Source of the DNA: Afipia sp.
GTDB lineage: Bacteria; Pseudomonadota; Alphaproteobacteria; Rhizobiales; Xanthobacteraceae
Assembly: GCA_030652315.1 (NCBI GenBank)
Contig: JAUSAX010000139.1
Span: forward strand, 1 to 53,921
DNA length: 53,921 nt
Direction: 5' to 3'
Below, piece by piece: positions 1 through 8,702 of the stretch. The position numbers and the translations under genes are program-made. Within the stretch, counting starts at the first letter, position 1; each line of letters begins with the position of its first letter. The notes beneath the pieces were generated by a model that searched no databases, was not told the DNA's origin, and saw only the letters and a program-made list of their open reading frames with translations.

Positions 1-1037
1 TACGACTTGCTCTTGAAGCCGTCGCGGATCGCATCACGCTCCGCACCCTTTTCCTTCATGATCGCAACCAGCATTCCGACAGCGTCGTAATCCTGGGCGA
101 TGTACATGTCGGGCGCGAACCCAGCCTTCTTCTTGTAGTTCTCGACGAAGGTCTTGACCGCGGGGCGGTCATTGTGTGTCGGCAGAACGTCCGGTGCCTG
201 ACAATGCTTGCCAGCCATTTCGGCTGCAGAAACCAACTCACGCAGGAAGGCCTTGCAGAGGCTCGCCGACGCGACGTAATCGGCCTTGTTGCCGATCTGG
301 TTGAACTTCTTGACGACCAGAGCTTCGTCGATCGGATAACCTTGGGTGTACACCACGTCCGCACCGGCAGTGTTCATCGCCGTAATCTGTGCGGTCATGT
401 CCTTGTCGGTTGCCTGATAGGACGCGATCGCCACCGGCTCGAGGCCGAGCTTCTTCAGTTCTTGGCTGAGGTAATCGCGACCCGAATAACCCCACTCCGC
501 CATCACGTGGAGAATGCCAACCTTCTTCTTCTTGAGGTCCTGCGCGATGAATTTCGCGAGAACGACCTTGTCCGCTTCATCGTGCGACGAGTTGCGGAAA
601 AAGTACTTCGCGTCCTGCTGCGTGACCTTGCGCGTGCTCGGACCGGCAATCAACGGCACCTGCGCTTTCTCCGTCAGAGGGAGCATCGCAAGAATCTGGG
701 TGCCGAGGCCCGGCCCGATGATCGCCACTGGCTGGGACTGCAGAACCTTGTTCAACGCATTGATGGCCGTGGTGTTGGAGGCCTGCGTATCTTCGGCAAC
801 AATTTCGATCTGGCGGCCATCGATACCGCCGCTCTTGTTCGCTTCATCGACCGCAAGCGTGATCGCGTCAAGATTGGGCTTGCCATAAGGCGCAAGCACG
901 CCGGTCAGAGGGAGGACGACACCAAGTACGATTTTCGGCTTGGCCTGAGCATAGACAGGTGCCGCCGCTATCGACGCACCAAACATGACGGAGGCACTCA
1001 GCAAAGACAGTAGCGGCAGGCGACTCAACTGTTTCAT
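1..1037 (-). CDS. Branched-chain amino acid type ABC transporter substrate-binding protein (3' end beyond window)
   Basis: Periplasmic solute-binding protein of the LivK/Peripla_BP_6 type. The first 345 codons are present; the C-terminus lies off the left edge, so perhaps 35-45 residues are missing by comparison with the family. A Sec signal peptide is clear (MKQLSRLPLLSLL, A-rich, VYA-QA cleavage near residue 30), followed by the typical start of the mature domain (KIVLGVVLPLTG) and GPGLGTQILAMLPL. The ATG at 1037 follows an AGGAAGGGA ribosome site about 8 nt upstream. The gene is preceded by the 1150-1168 inverted repeat shared with other genes of this region, which suggests the ligand feeds the neighbouring amino-acid-type catabolic genes. 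Ligand specificity cannot be read from sequence. Confidence 0.93.
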   Translation of the reverse strand, partial: MKQLSRLPLLSLLSASVMFGASIAAAPVYAQAKPKIVLGVVLPLTGVLAPYGKPNLDAITLAVDEANKSGGIDGRQIEIVAEDTQASNTTAINALNKVLQSQPVAIIGPGLGTQILAMLPLTEKAQVPLIAGPSTRKVTQQDAKYFFRNSSHDEADKVVLAKFIAQDLKKKKVGILHVMAEWGYSGRDYLSQELKKLGLEPVAIASYQATDKDMTAQITAMNTAGADVVYTQGYPIDEALVVKKFNQIGNKADYVASASLCKAFLRELVSAAEMAGKHCQAPDVLPTHNDRPAVKTFVENYKKKAGFAPDMYIAQDYDAVGMLVAIMKEKGAERDAIRDGFKSKS

Positions 1038-1149
1038 TTTCAAATCCCTTCCTCACTTATGAGGCTTCTGGTTCTCTGGACAGCATCGAGAATTGGCCGA
1101 TTTTTGTACGTTAACACCACATTTCTGTCATTTCAAAGTGAAATAACGC

Positions 1150-1168
1150 TGTTTCTTTATTTGAAACA
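1150..1168. promoter_or_regulatory. Inverted repeat operator, copy 1 (TGTTTC-N7-GAAACA)
   Basis: The 19 bases TGTTTCTTTATTTGAAACA form a perfect 6-7-6 inverted repeat, extended by one C/G pair. It lies about 110 bp upstream of the binding-protein start at 1037 and recurs at 4695-4713 and 4858-4876. The inferred ligand is the IclR protein encoded at 2668-3453. Confidence 0.7.
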
Positions 1169-1281
1169 GTGATATTTTACTGGTCATTCCTCCCTTGAGG
1201 TCAATTCACAAGCATGGGCAACTGGCTCAAAGAATGAGCAAGCAAATGCGGACCCTTTACTGGCGTTTCTCACACGCAAGC

Positions 1282-2568
1282 TCAAAGTCCGGGCAATCCC
1301 TGAGACTTTGCAGCGGACGCGAGTTCGCTCCATGTGCCATCGCAAGCGGGCAACGGACGGGTTCCCACACCGACATCCTTGAAGCCGGACGACGTCGCGA
1401 TGCATACGATCGGGCGATGCTCGCCGGCATTGCGCGACAACCTGCGCAACGCGGCAACGCTGGAGGCCGCAGACAATTCCGTCCACAATCCCTCGCGAGC
1501 CAGCATGGCCTGCGCCTCGATCATCTCCGCATCACTCACCAGGATCGCCTGTCCGCCGCTTCGAAGTGTCGCAGCAACGGCACGGTGCCCGCCGATCTCC
1601 ACAGCGATCGAAAGCGCGTCCGTGGCGCCACTGGGCTTGATCGAGGCGGCCGGAATACCCTCGTCGATCGCTTTCTTGTGTGCACCGTAAGCACTCGTCT
1701 CACACACTACGATTCGCGGCAGGTCCGTCGTCAGCCCGAGCAACTTCAGTTCGACAAATCCTTTCCAGACGCCATACGCAATTTCGCCGTAACCCGTCGG
1801 AATCAGCACGACCGACGGTACGACCCGATTGAGTTCGATGAAGAGCTCATAGGCGATTGTCTTGTAACCCTCGGTGCCGAAGGCGTGCCCGGTATGGCTC
1901 TCCTCGGTCATGTTGCTCACCGGATGAAAGCCAAGACGCGTCACGACCTCCCGCAGCAGCGGCCATCGCCTCGCTGCTGGCACGGCAACGACAGCCGCAC
2001 CGTAAGCATTGACGAACGTCTGCATCGCCGGGGGCGCCGTCGAACTTGCCAGCACGATGCATGGCAACCCCAGCCTTGCGCTATACGCAGCCGCGGATGC
2101 ACCGTGATTTCCGGAGGACGCGACGACAACGCCGGGCGCCCCGGACAGTCGGGCGGCACTGATGGTGCAGCGATTCAGACGATCCTTGTGACTCCAGGTC
2201 GGGTTGCGACTTTCGTCCTTGACGAAAACCTGGCCATTGAGACCCGCCCATTTGCCAAGATCCGGCATCTCGACCAAGGCCGTATTGCCCTCTCCCAGTC
2301 CCTTGCCGGTAACGAGCGGCGGCAGCAGCAACGACCACTGATCAATCCCGCGGCCGGAAACAACCTGGCTGAAAATCGAGAGATCCACGCCCGCATAGTC
2401 GTAGACAACCTCGACCGGCGCCCTGAACTGTTCACCGAGGCCCGAGATGCTTCCATTGACGATTGGAGGCAAAAGCGGAAACTTACTGGTGCCATCATAA
2501 ACAGATTGCTGGCCGACCGCCGTGGTCGGACAGCAATCGATGTTTGCGATTTTTTGATGAACCGACAT
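1282..2568 (-). CDS. Threonine-synthase-like PLP-dependent lyase/synthase
   Basis: A 428-residue fold-type II PLP enzyme of the threonine synthase / serine-threonine dehydratase superfamily. The PLP-binding lysine sits in KDESRNPTWSHKDR (Lys128), the substrate/phosphate loop is SSGNHGASAA (151-160), and a PTGYGE segment near 257 corresponds to the glycine loop holding the cofactor phosphate. The N-terminal part resembles the pre-domain of stand-alone bacterial threonine synthases (PVEVVYDY), but their paired zinc-binding cysteines are mostly gone. True threonine synthase is unlikely in this setting: the gene is divergent from an IclR regulator and sits among degradative genes including RidA and serine dehydratase. 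I infer a beta-elimination or replacement on an amino-acid derivative. The superfamily call is firm, the substrate is not. Confidence 0.85.
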   Translation of the reverse strand: MSVHQKIANIDCCPTTAVGQQSVYDGTSKFPLLPPIVNGSISGLGEQFRAPVEVVYDYAGVDLSIFSQVVSGRGIDQWSLLLPPLVTGKGLGEGNTALVEMPDLGKWAGLNGQVFVKDESRNPTWSHKDRLNRCTISAARLSGAPGVVVASSGNHGASAAAYSARLGLPCIVLASSTAPPAMQTFVNAYGAAVVAVPAARRWPLLREVVTRLGFHPVSNMTEESHTGHAFGTEGYKTIAYELFIELNRVVPSVVLIPTGYGEIAYGVWKGFVELKLLGLTTDLPRIVVCETSAYGAHKKAIDEGIPAASIKPSGATDALSIAVEIGGHRAVAATLRSGGQAILVSDAEMIEAQAMLAREGLWTELSAASSVAALRRLSRNAGEHRPIVCIATSSGFKDVGVGTRPLPACDGTWSELASAAKSQGLPGL

Positions 2569-2667
2569 TCTGAATCACTATCCTGTTTGCAGTTGCGTTC
2601 TCTGGACCGTCGTCCGCGCGTCAGCTAATCCCCCACGCCAAATTCCGTAAGAAAGATTGAACTTCAA

Positions 2668-3453
2668 ATGAAGGCACCCACTGAAGCTGGAAACCAGTCG
2701 CTCGTACGCGGCCTCAAAATCCTTGAAGCGTATTCCGCGACGAAGCAGAGTTGGGGTATTCGAGAACTCGGCAGAGAACTCGACATCAATGCTGCGACCA
2801 CCTATCGCCTTGTCTCCACGCTGGCCGGCCGCGGCTATCTTGAGCAGAACCGCGAGACCCAGAAATATCATCTGGGGCCAAAGGTCGTGCAGCTTGCCGC
2901 GAACTATTCGACGCAAAACTCGCTGATCGAGATCAGCCTTCGTCTGTTTGCCAAATACGAGAAAGCGTTCCCTTACAATTTCTACATCGGGGTGATGAGT
3001 TCCAGCGAGGTGATCTACGTCGCGGTCTACGAATCGCGTGGACCGCTCAAGATCACCACCGAGCCAGGCCAAAGTGTTAGCCTTTACAGTTCTGCGCTTG
3101 GAAAACTGTTGCTTGCCAACGAAAGCGACACTTTCATCAAGGCGCTGCTTGCCGACAAACCGATAGAGCAGATCACCCCGCTGACCGTTACCAGCGAAAA
3201 GGAGTTGATGCGGCAGATCCGCGAGATCAGAAAGCTTGGCTACGCCGTCAACCGCGGTGAGATCTACGAAGAAATCGCGGCCGTCGCGACGCCCATTAGA
3301 GGCCCCGACGGTGCCGTTATTGCCGGTCTCTCCTTGAGCTTTCCGATACATTATCTGGACACAAAGAAACTTGATCTCGAGGAAATCATCAGTCTCGGAC
3401 AGACCATCGCCGACGAAATATCGACGATGAATCGCCGGACCGTCATTCGCTGA
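2668..3453 (+). CDS. IclR-family transcriptional regulator
   Basis: A 261-residue regulator. Residues about 10-75 form the winged helix (SLVRGLKILEAYSA, IRELGRELDINAATTYRLVS, GYLEQNRETQKYHLG), and about 85-255 the IclR effector domain (YVAVYESRGPLKI, SSALGKLLLA, GYAVNRGEIYEEIAAVATPI). The ATG at 2668 leaves a normal-length IclR N-terminus, although no strong ribosome site precedes it. It diverges from the PLP enzyme. It is the only intact regulator in the 1-8.6 kb region, so the repeated TGTTTC-N7-GAAACA sites are most simply its operators. Whether it activates or represses cannot be told. Confidence 0.95.
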   Translation: MKAPTEAGNQSLVRGLKILEAYSATKQSWGIRELGRELDINAATTYRLVSTLAGRGYLEQNRETQKYHLGPKVVQLAANYSTQNSLIEISLRLFAKYEKAFPYNFYIGVMSSSEVIYVAVYESRGPLKITTEPGQSVSLYSSALGKLLLANESDTFIKALLADKPIEQITPLTVTSEKELMRQIREIRKLGYAVNRGEIYEEIAAVATPIRGPDGAVIAGLSLSFPIHYLDTKKLDLEEIISLGQTIADEISTMNRRTVIR

Positions 3454-3477
3454 CGTATCGACCCCGAGTCGTCGCCC

Positions 3478-4680
3478 TCATGAGAGGACGACGAGTTCTC
3501 GCGGCGAGCCCGACGTCAACAACACGTTCGGGCCACTCTCCGAGACCACGAACGGGTTCTCGACGTGGATCGCGCCGATGCCGAATTCGTAGTACGGCGT
3601 CTCGATGTTGATCACCATTCCGGCCTCGATCGTCACCTCGTTGCCATCGGCCAGGATGGGCTGCTCATAAACTTCCGCGCCGATGCTGTGACCGACGTGA
3701 TGCCGGCGATAACGGGGCTCGCCGTTTTCGCGGACGCCCTGCATCGTCAGATGGAAGACATCGCTGCCGGTCATCCCGGGCCGCGTCTTGTCAATGCCAA
3801 CCTGCTCGCCGGCTACCATGGCGCGATACAGCGTCTGTACGCGCGCTGACGGTTCGCCGAAGCTGAAAGTCCGTGCGAGATCCGACCAGTAGCCCAGATA
3901 GGAACTGCCGACATCGAACCAGATCGTGTCACCCTTCTGCAGTCCGGTGCGATTCGAGAGTACCTGACCGCCGATACCGTTCCGGCCGAACTTGATCATC
4001 GTAAATTCAGCGCGACCACCCTGCGACGCCACGGACCGGTTGAACTCAAGATACAGCTCATGCTCGGTCACGCCCGTGTGGGCAATTGCAGCGGCTGCCT
4101 GGATGGCCTGCTCGGTGATGCGCGCCGAACGGCCGATCCGGATAATTTCTTCCTGCGTCTTGACCCGGCGAACCCAGGCAAGCGCTGCATGCGCCGAAAT
4201 GAACTTGGTCTCCGGCAGCGCGCGCTTCACCGCGTCTTCGACACCAATCCGCAATCCGGCCTCATCGAGCCCCACTCGCTTGCCCGCCAACCCGATCCGC
4301 CTGATCGCAGATGCCAGCGCAGCAGCACCATTCGGCTCTGCAGGATTGTAGGTCATTTGATAGAGACGCTGCTCATGTGCCGGCAACGCGTCATCACCAT
4401 AGCGTTCGCGATAGAACGTGCCGAAATTCACCGCGTCGGAAATCTGCGCGGCGCTGTCGAGCACCTGGTCGATTTCACCCGTCGACGACACAAGCGTTAC
4501 CCGCTCCGGATCGTCGCGCGTGATGACCGCATAGCACTGACCGAAGTAGGGATGCAGATGCAACGATACGCTGCTGATGCCCGTCAGATAGTGGATGTTC
4601 TCCGCGGTCGCGGCAACGATGCCGTCAAGATCGTCCTCGGCCATCTTCTGCTTCAATCGCCCGATGTGAGCCAACATCAT
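3478..4680 (-). CDS. M24-family metallohydrolase (Xaa-Pro aminopeptidase / creatinase-like)
   Basis: A 400-residue protein with the N-terminal creatinase domain (about 1-150, IVAATAENIHYLTG) and the C-terminal pita-bread M24 domain. All five dinuclear metal ligands of the peptidase branch are visible: Asp256 (WFDVGSS), Asp267 (YWSDLAR), His331 (HHVGHSIG), Glu360 (VINIETP) and Glu374 (HVENPF). A metal-dependent C-N hydrolase is therefore expected. The family includes prolidases, creatinase and ectoine hydrolase; the setting among catabolic genes favours a small amide or imide over peptides. The 4695-4713 operator sits 15 bp upstream of the start, and the gene diverges from the flavin oxidoreductase operon. 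Confidence 0.9.
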   Translation of the reverse strand: MMLAHIGRLKQKMAEDDLDGIVAATAENIHYLTGISSVSLHLHPYFGQCYAVITRDDPERVTLVSSTGEIDQVLDSAAQISDAVNFGTFYRERYGDDALPAHEQRLYQMTYNPAEPNGAAALASAIRRIGLAGKRVGLDEAGLRIGVEDAVKRALPETKFISAHAALAWVRRVKTQEEIIRIGRSARITEQAIQAAAAIAHTGVTEHELYLEFNRSVASQGGRAEFTMIKFGRNGIGGQVLSNRTGLQKGDTIWFDVGSSYLGYWSDLARTFSFGEPSARVQTLYRAMVAGEQVGIDKTRPGMTGSDVFHLTMQGVRENGEPRYRRHHVGHSIGAEVYEQPILADGNEVTIEAGMVINIETPYYEFGIGAIHVENPFVVSESGPNVLLTSGSPRELVVLS

Positions 4681-4694
4681 CGTCTCCAGACATC

Positions 4695-4713
4695 TGTTTT
4701 GAATATTGAAACA
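4695..4713. promoter_or_regulatory. Inverted repeat operator, copy 2
   Basis: TGTTTTGAATATTGAAACA matches copies 1 and 3 (TGTTTC-N7-GAAACA) with one change in the left arm. It is directly upstream of the M24 hydrolase start, and an overlapping ATTGAA-N7-TTCAAT repeat extends to about 4724. The position next to the start suggests control of the hydrolase. Confidence 0.65.
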
Positions 4714-4857
4714 CTAGTTCAATATGTGATGCCACGCTCATTTCCGCTCGTCAATCCAATTTGCATAACTAAAATGGGCTTAACGCGAGCATACTGGAAC
4801 TGCGACGGATTTCGACTTGACGAAAAATGCAGCTGATGATTGACTGCTTTTAGCTGA

Positions 4858-4876
4858 TGTTTCATATATTGAAACA
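4858..4876. promoter_or_regulatory. Inverted repeat operator, copy 3
   Basis: TGTTTCATATATTGAAACA is a perfect 6-7-6 inverted repeat, 40 bp upstream of the flavin oxidoreductase start at 4916. It is the third copy of the motif seen at 1150 and 4695, so the divergent 4681-4915 region carries two sites. Confidence 0.7.
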
Positions 4877-4915
4877 ATCAAATCGCGACATGACAACATT
4901 CCAAGGAGATCGATC

Positions 4916-5929
4916 ATGAAGATTAGCGTCGGACTTCCCACCGGGATGGAAGGCTTGATGTATCCGGTCCCCTTCTCGACTCCGAAGGACATCGTCGATA
5001 TCGCCGTCCATGCAGAGCGCCTCGGATATCATTCGGTCTGGGGTAACGACCACATGACCACGCAGCACTATGTGCGCGAGGAATTCTCCACCCCGCCGAA
5101 CTACTGGGAGCCGCTGATCACCTATGGCTTCATCGCCGCTGCCACCAAAACCTTGCGGATGGGCACCGGCATGCTCGTGCTCCCTATGCGCCGCGACATC
5201 GTCGTCACGGCCAAGCAGATCGCAACGCTAGATCAGTTCAGCGGCGGCCGAATCGAAATCGGTATCGGCGTCGGCGCCTATCGTGAGGAATTCGAAGCTC
5301 TGCAGCCGCACTTCAAGGCGCATCGAGGCAACATGGTGGACGAAGGTCTTCACGCACTGCGGCAGCTATTCACCGAACGGACAGCGACTCACGAAGGCGA
5401 GTATTACCAGTACCGCGACGTCGAGATGTTTCCGAAGCCGCTGCAGAAGCAGCTCCCGCTTTATCTCGGCGGTAACAACAAAAATGCGATTTTGCGTGCC
5501 GCGAATGCGGGCGACGGATGGATGCCTGCATGCGTCGAGGTTGAGAAGCTGCGCGAATCCACAAAAGTACTTCATGATCTCGCGGCGAAGAACGGCCGCG
5601 ATGCTTCGTCACTCGAGGTTGCACCGCAGTACATCGTCTATCTCGGCAAGAACCGGGAAGAAGCGATCGCAAAATTCAAGCAGTCGCAGATGTACAACCA
5701 TCTTGTTTCGCTGAGCAAATCGACGCTCAAGGATCAAGGCGAAGTCGCGCACGAAGACATCAATTTGGTCGGCGATGCCCAGCATATCATCGACCTCGGT
5801 TTGAAGCTGAAGGAAGCTGGCGCAACCCATCTCCTCGGCCTCTACTTTGCCGTCAACACCATGCCGGAACTGCTCGACCAGATGCAGGCTTTCGCCGAAG
5901 AAGTAATGCCTCATCTCGTGAAGGCATAA
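4916..5929 (+). CDS. LLM-class (luciferase-like) flavin/F420-dependent oxidoreductase
   Basis: A 337-residue TIM-barrel protein of the bacterial luciferase superfamily. Diagnostic segments are AERLGYHSVWGNDH (about 40-53), LRMGTGMLVLPMR, AKQIATLDQFSGGRIEIGIGVG (about 100-121) and KPLQKQLPLYLGGNN. The pattern fits the subgroup commonly described as probable F420-dependent oxidoreductases rather than two-component FMNH2 monooxygenases, and no separate flavin reductase is nearby. The next gene encodes an F420:NADP oxidoreductase-like protein, supporting F420. The ATG has an AAGGAG ribosome site 8-9 nt upstream. It is first in a forward operon with npdG-like, ridA-like and sdaA genes. The substrate is unknown; F420 rather than FMN is an inference. 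Confidence 0.9.
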   Translation: MKISVGLPTGMEGLMYPVPFSTPKDIVDIAVHAERLGYHSVWGNDHMTTQHYVREEFSTPPNYWEPLITYGFIAAATKTLRMGTGMLVLPMRRDIVVTAKQIATLDQFSGGRIEIGIGVGAYREEFEALQPHFKAHRGNMVDEGLHALRQLFTERTATHEGEYYQYRDVEMFPKPLQKQLPLYLGGNNKNAILRAANAGDGWMPACVEVEKLRESTKVLHDLAAKNGRDASSLEVAPQYIVYLGKNREEAIAKFKQSQMYNHLVSLSKSTLKDQGEVAHEDINLVGDAQHIIDLGLKLKEAGATHLLGLYFAVNTMPELLDQMQAFAEEVMPHLVKA

Positions 5930-5975
5930 CTTCTCATTCCCGTCCAAGATTGCTGCGTTTCACCGAAGGTACAGA

Positions 5976-6638
5976 ATGTCAGAGAACTCGCTTCCCACGC
6001 TTTCCATCATTGGCGGCACTGGTGATCTTGGGTCGGGACTTGCCCGCGGCTGGAGCAAGGCCGGCTATCCGGTCATTCTCGGCTCACGCGCCAGCGAAAA
6101 GGCAGAGCAATCCGCCGCAGTGCTGCAGGCAGAAGGATTTACCAATGTCAGCGGCGCGACAAACGCTGTCGCCGCCGAGAGGGGCGCAATCGTTATCGTC
6201 GCTGTGCCGTTCTCAAATTACGAAGCGTCGCTTGCCGAAATCAAGGACGTTGTCAAAAACAAGATCGTCGTCACAGCGGTCGTGCCGCTAGTGCCGCCAA
6301 AGGTCTTCGTCGTGCAGCTTCCGCAGGCCGGCTCCGCCGCGCTCATGGCGCAAAGCGCGCTGGACCCCAGCACCAAGGTCGTTGGCGCCTTCCACAATGT
6401 TGGAGCCCAGAAACTGCATGCGGGTAGCAAGGCAGACTGTGACGTCCTTGTGTTCGGCGACGATGCTGACGCACGCGCCGAAGTTATCAAGCTTGCCGAT
6501 GCGGTCAGCAACCGCGGTATTGATGGCGGCGCACTTGCCAATTCGGCAGCAGCTGAAGCCTTGACGTCAGTCCTGATCGCTATCAATCGGAAGTACAAGG
6601 TCAAAGGCGCTGGCATTTCGATTTCCGGCCTGGCCTGA
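5976..6638 (+). CDS. npdG: F420:NADP oxidoreductase (NpdG/Fno)-like protein
   Basis: A 220-residue Rossmann protein. SIIGGTGDLGSGLARGW (NADP loop near residues 10-26) followed by VILGSR (GSR, 36-38, contacts the NADP 2'-phosphate in Fno) is the signature of the archaeal/actinobacterial F420H2:NADP oxidoreductases. VVTAVVPLVPP, VVGAFHNVGAQKL, DVLVFGDD and GGALANSAAAEALT follow the same order as in Fno. The expected role is to supply reduced F420 from NADPH, here to the LLM enzyme 46 bp upstream. No F420 biosynthesis gene (fbiA-D, cofC-H) is in the window. A different NADP-linked reduction remains possible. Confidence 0.82.
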   Translation: MSENSLPTLSIIGGTGDLGSGLARGWSKAGYPVILGSRASEKAEQSAAVLQAEGFTNVSGATNAVAAERGAIVIVAVPFSNYEASLAEIKDVVKNKIVVTAVVPLVPPKVFVVQLPQAGSAALMAQSALDPSTKVVGAFHNVGAQKLHAGSKADCDVLVFGDDADARAEVIKLADAVSNRGIDGGALANSAAAEALTSVLIAINRKYKVKGAGISISGLA

Positions 6639-6677
6639 TCCCAACTCCCCTCGTCAGATTCCACGAAAGACAAGTTC

Positions 6678-7157
6678 ATGTCTCAGATCCAAAATAAGCT
6701 GAAGCAGGCAGGCATTGTCCTACCGACTCCCGCAGCACCGGTCGCCAATTATGTGGGCACCGTCATCACCGGCAACCTTCTGGTGATTTCGGGACAACTT
6801 TGCCTCGCCGCGGACGGCAAGCTCGACGAAACTCATCGCGGCAAGCTCGGCGACAGTGTCTCGCTCGAAACCGGACAAGCGGCAGCCCGGCTGTGTGCTA
6901 TCAACCTGCTCGCACAAGCGAATGTCGCGCTCGACGGCAAGCTCGACCGCATTCGCCGCTGCGTGCGGCTGGGCGGCTTCATCAATGCCAATCCGACTTA
7001 CACCCAGATTCCGCAGGTCATGAACGGCGCCTCCGACCTGATGGTGCAAGTACTAGGCGATGCCGGACGTCACGCGCGCTCGACCGTCGGCGTGGCCCAA
7101 CTGCCGCTGGATTGCGCTGTGGAAGTCGAGGCAATGTTCGAGATCGCGCAAGAATGA
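6678..7157 (+). CDS. RidA/YjgF-YER057c-UK114 family protein
   Basis: A 159-residue protein of the longer RidA subfamily. The family core is clear: GTVITGNLLVISGQL at about 28-42, the central helix QAAARLCAINLLAQANVALDG, and the C-terminal ARSTVGVAQLPLDCAVEVEA strand, where the Arg is the family's carboxylate-binding residue. Classical RidA hydrolyses enamine/imine intermediates released by PLP dehydratases. Here it lies in a cluster with a PLP enzyme and serine dehydratase, so hydrolysis of a reactive imine made in this pathway is a natural role. It follows npdG by 39 bp. Confidence 0.88.
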   Translation: MSQIQNKLKQAGIVLPTPAAPVANYVGTVITGNLLVISGQLCLAADGKLDETHRGKLGDSVSLETGQAAARLCAINLLAQANVALDGKLDRIRRCVRLGGFINANPTYTQIPQVMNGASDLMVQVLGDAGRHARSTVGVAQLPLDCAVEVEAMFEIAQE

Positions 7158-7201
7158 CCACCAAAGGATTGCTTACGCATATCCAATAGGTCCCGAAGAA
7201 T

Positions 7202-7232
7202 CCGGGGCGATCACATCGCCTAGGTTTTTTTT
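7202..7232 (+). terminator. Rho-independent terminator or attenuator between ridA-like gene and sdaA
   Basis: A GGCGAT-CAC-ATCGCC hairpin (7206-7220), which can be extended by CC/GG outer pairs with a G-U pair and one mismatch, is followed after TAGG by eight T residues (7225-7232). This is a standard intrinsic terminator layout, but it ends only 15 bp before the sdaA start and overlaps its leader, so it may attenuate rather than fully end transcription. Confidence 0.6.
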
Positions 7233-7247
7233 CAAAAGGGTGCGGAC

Positions 7248-8633
7248 ATGTTTTTGAGTGTGTTCGACATCTTTAAGGTCGGTATCGGGCCATCGAGTTC
7301 TCATACGATGGGGCCGATGGCCGCGGCATTGCGTTTCGTAACTGACGATATTCGGCAATTGTCCCTGATGCCGGCACGTTTCTCGGTCACGCTTCACGGC
7401 TCACTCGCCTTCACAGGCAAGGGACATGGCACAGACCGGGCTATCGCGCTTGGTCTCCTTGGCTACACGCCCCAGCATGTCGACGTTGAGCGCGTGGACG
7501 ATCTCCTCGATTCGCTCACCGGCAGAAAATCGCTGGAAGGGCCAGCCGCGGGAGTGCGTTTCGATCCCGCAAGTGACATTCATTTCGACTACGGCGTGCC
7601 CCTCCCTGGCCATGTCAACGGCATGGTGTTTCACGCGTATGCGGACGACGACGCCCGGTTACTCAGCCGCATTTATTATTCGATCGGCGGAGGATTCATC
7701 GTTTCCGAGGACGAGCTTGCCAACGATCGCGCCGCGCTACAAACCCAACATGCTGTGGCAGTGCGATTTCCCTTCGACAGCGCGGACGCAATGCTGCGCA
7801 TGGGCAAGGTCTCAGGTCTGTCTATCGTCGCCATGAAACGTGCCAATGAGACGCTTGTGATGCCGGACGCAGCACTCGACACGCGCCTGGATGTGATATG
7901 GCAGGTCATGGATGCCTGCATCGATCGCGGCCTGACCAGGCAAGGGGTTCTTCCAGGCGGTCTCAACGTGAAGCGCCGCGCGTCCGGTATCTATCGGCAG
8001 CTATTGCAACCCGACTCCCGAACCAATTCCGGCTTGTCGCCGGGTGCAATGGATTGGCTCAACGTCTTCGCCATGGCCGTGAATGAAGAGAACGCTGCTG
8101 GCGGCCGGGTCGTAACTGCACCCACCAATGGCGCCGCGGGCGTCATCCCTGCGGTGATCCGCTACTATCGGGACCACATCAACGGCGCCACCCAGCAAGG
8201 CATCCGGGACTTCCTGCTTACCGCAGCGGCGATTGGCGGCATCATCAAGCACAAGGCCTCGATCTCCGGTGCCGAGGTCGGCTGCCAGGGCGAAATCGGG
8301 TCCGCCTCCGCCATGGCCGCGGCCGGGCTTGCTGCGGCACTTGGCGCGACGAACGCGCAGATCGAGAATGCGGCCGAAATCGCGCTCGAGCATCACCTCG
8401 GCATGACTTGCGATCCCGTCGGCGGCCTGGTGCAGATCCCGTGTATCGAGCGAAACGGCTTTGGTGCGTTAAAGGCGGTCAATTCAACGGTCCTTGCCAT
8501 GCGTGGCGATGGATCACACATCGTGTCGCTGGACAATTGTATCAGAACGATGCGTGACACCGGGCGGGATATGAATTCGAAGTACAAAGAAACGTCGACC
8601 GGTGGCCTCGCGGTCAATATTGTCGAGTGTTGA
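7248..8633 (+). CDS. sdaA: L-serine ammonia-lyase, iron-sulfur type, single chain
   Basis: A 461-residue enzyme converting L-serine to pyruvate and ammonia. The N-terminal beta domain starts [23 protein letters not shown] and the catalytic alpha domain carries the three iron-sulfur cysteines Cys346 ([13 protein letters not shown]), Cys388 (MTCDPVGG) and Cys399 (IPCIERN), with [13 protein letters not shown] near 291-303. Length equals the usual single-chain form. AAAGGGTG precedes the ATG. It follows the ridA-like gene by 90 bp with a hairpin between them, so it is either the last gene of the operon under attenuation or a separate unit. It suggests that serine or a serine-like product is formed by the pathway. 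Confidence 0.96.
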   Translation: MFLSVFDIFKVGIGPSSSHTMGPMAAALRFVTDDIRQLSLMPARFSVTLHGSLAFTGKGHGTDRAIALGLLGYTPQHVDVERVDDLLDSLTGRKSLEGPAAGVRFDPASDIHFDYGVPLPGHVNGMVFHAYADDDARLLSRIYYSIGGGFIVSEDELANDRAALQTQHAVAVRFPFDSADAMLRMGKVSGLSIVAMKRANETLVMPDAALDTRLDVIWQVMDACIDRGLTRQGVLPGGLNVKRRASGIYRQLLQPDSRTNSGLSPGAMDWLNVFAMAVNEENAAGGRVVTAPTNGAAGVIPAVIRYYRDHINGATQQGIRDFLLTAAAIGGIIKHKASISGAEVGCQGEIGSASAMAAAGLAAALGATNAQIENAAEIALEHHLGMTCDPVGGLVQIPCIERNGFGALKAVNSTVLAMRGDGSHIVSLDNCIRTMRDTGRDMNSKYKETSTGGLAVNIVEC

Positions 8634-8702
8634 TCTGTGGCTGGCCGATCCGCACCTCTTGGCCACGTCAGAGCTTTTCTTTTTGAATCTGGGCGCTTTT
8701 CC

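Noticed and set aside
174..1013. Long forward reading frame opposite the binding protein
   Set aside because: It lies antisense to a gene with a clear signal peptide, family motifs and ribosome site; the forward translation has no recognisable domain.
1195..2628. Forward 477-codon frame opposite the PLP enzyme
   Set aside because: The reverse strand carries the PLP lysine and glycine-loop motifs; the forward frame is arginine-rich antisense sequence.
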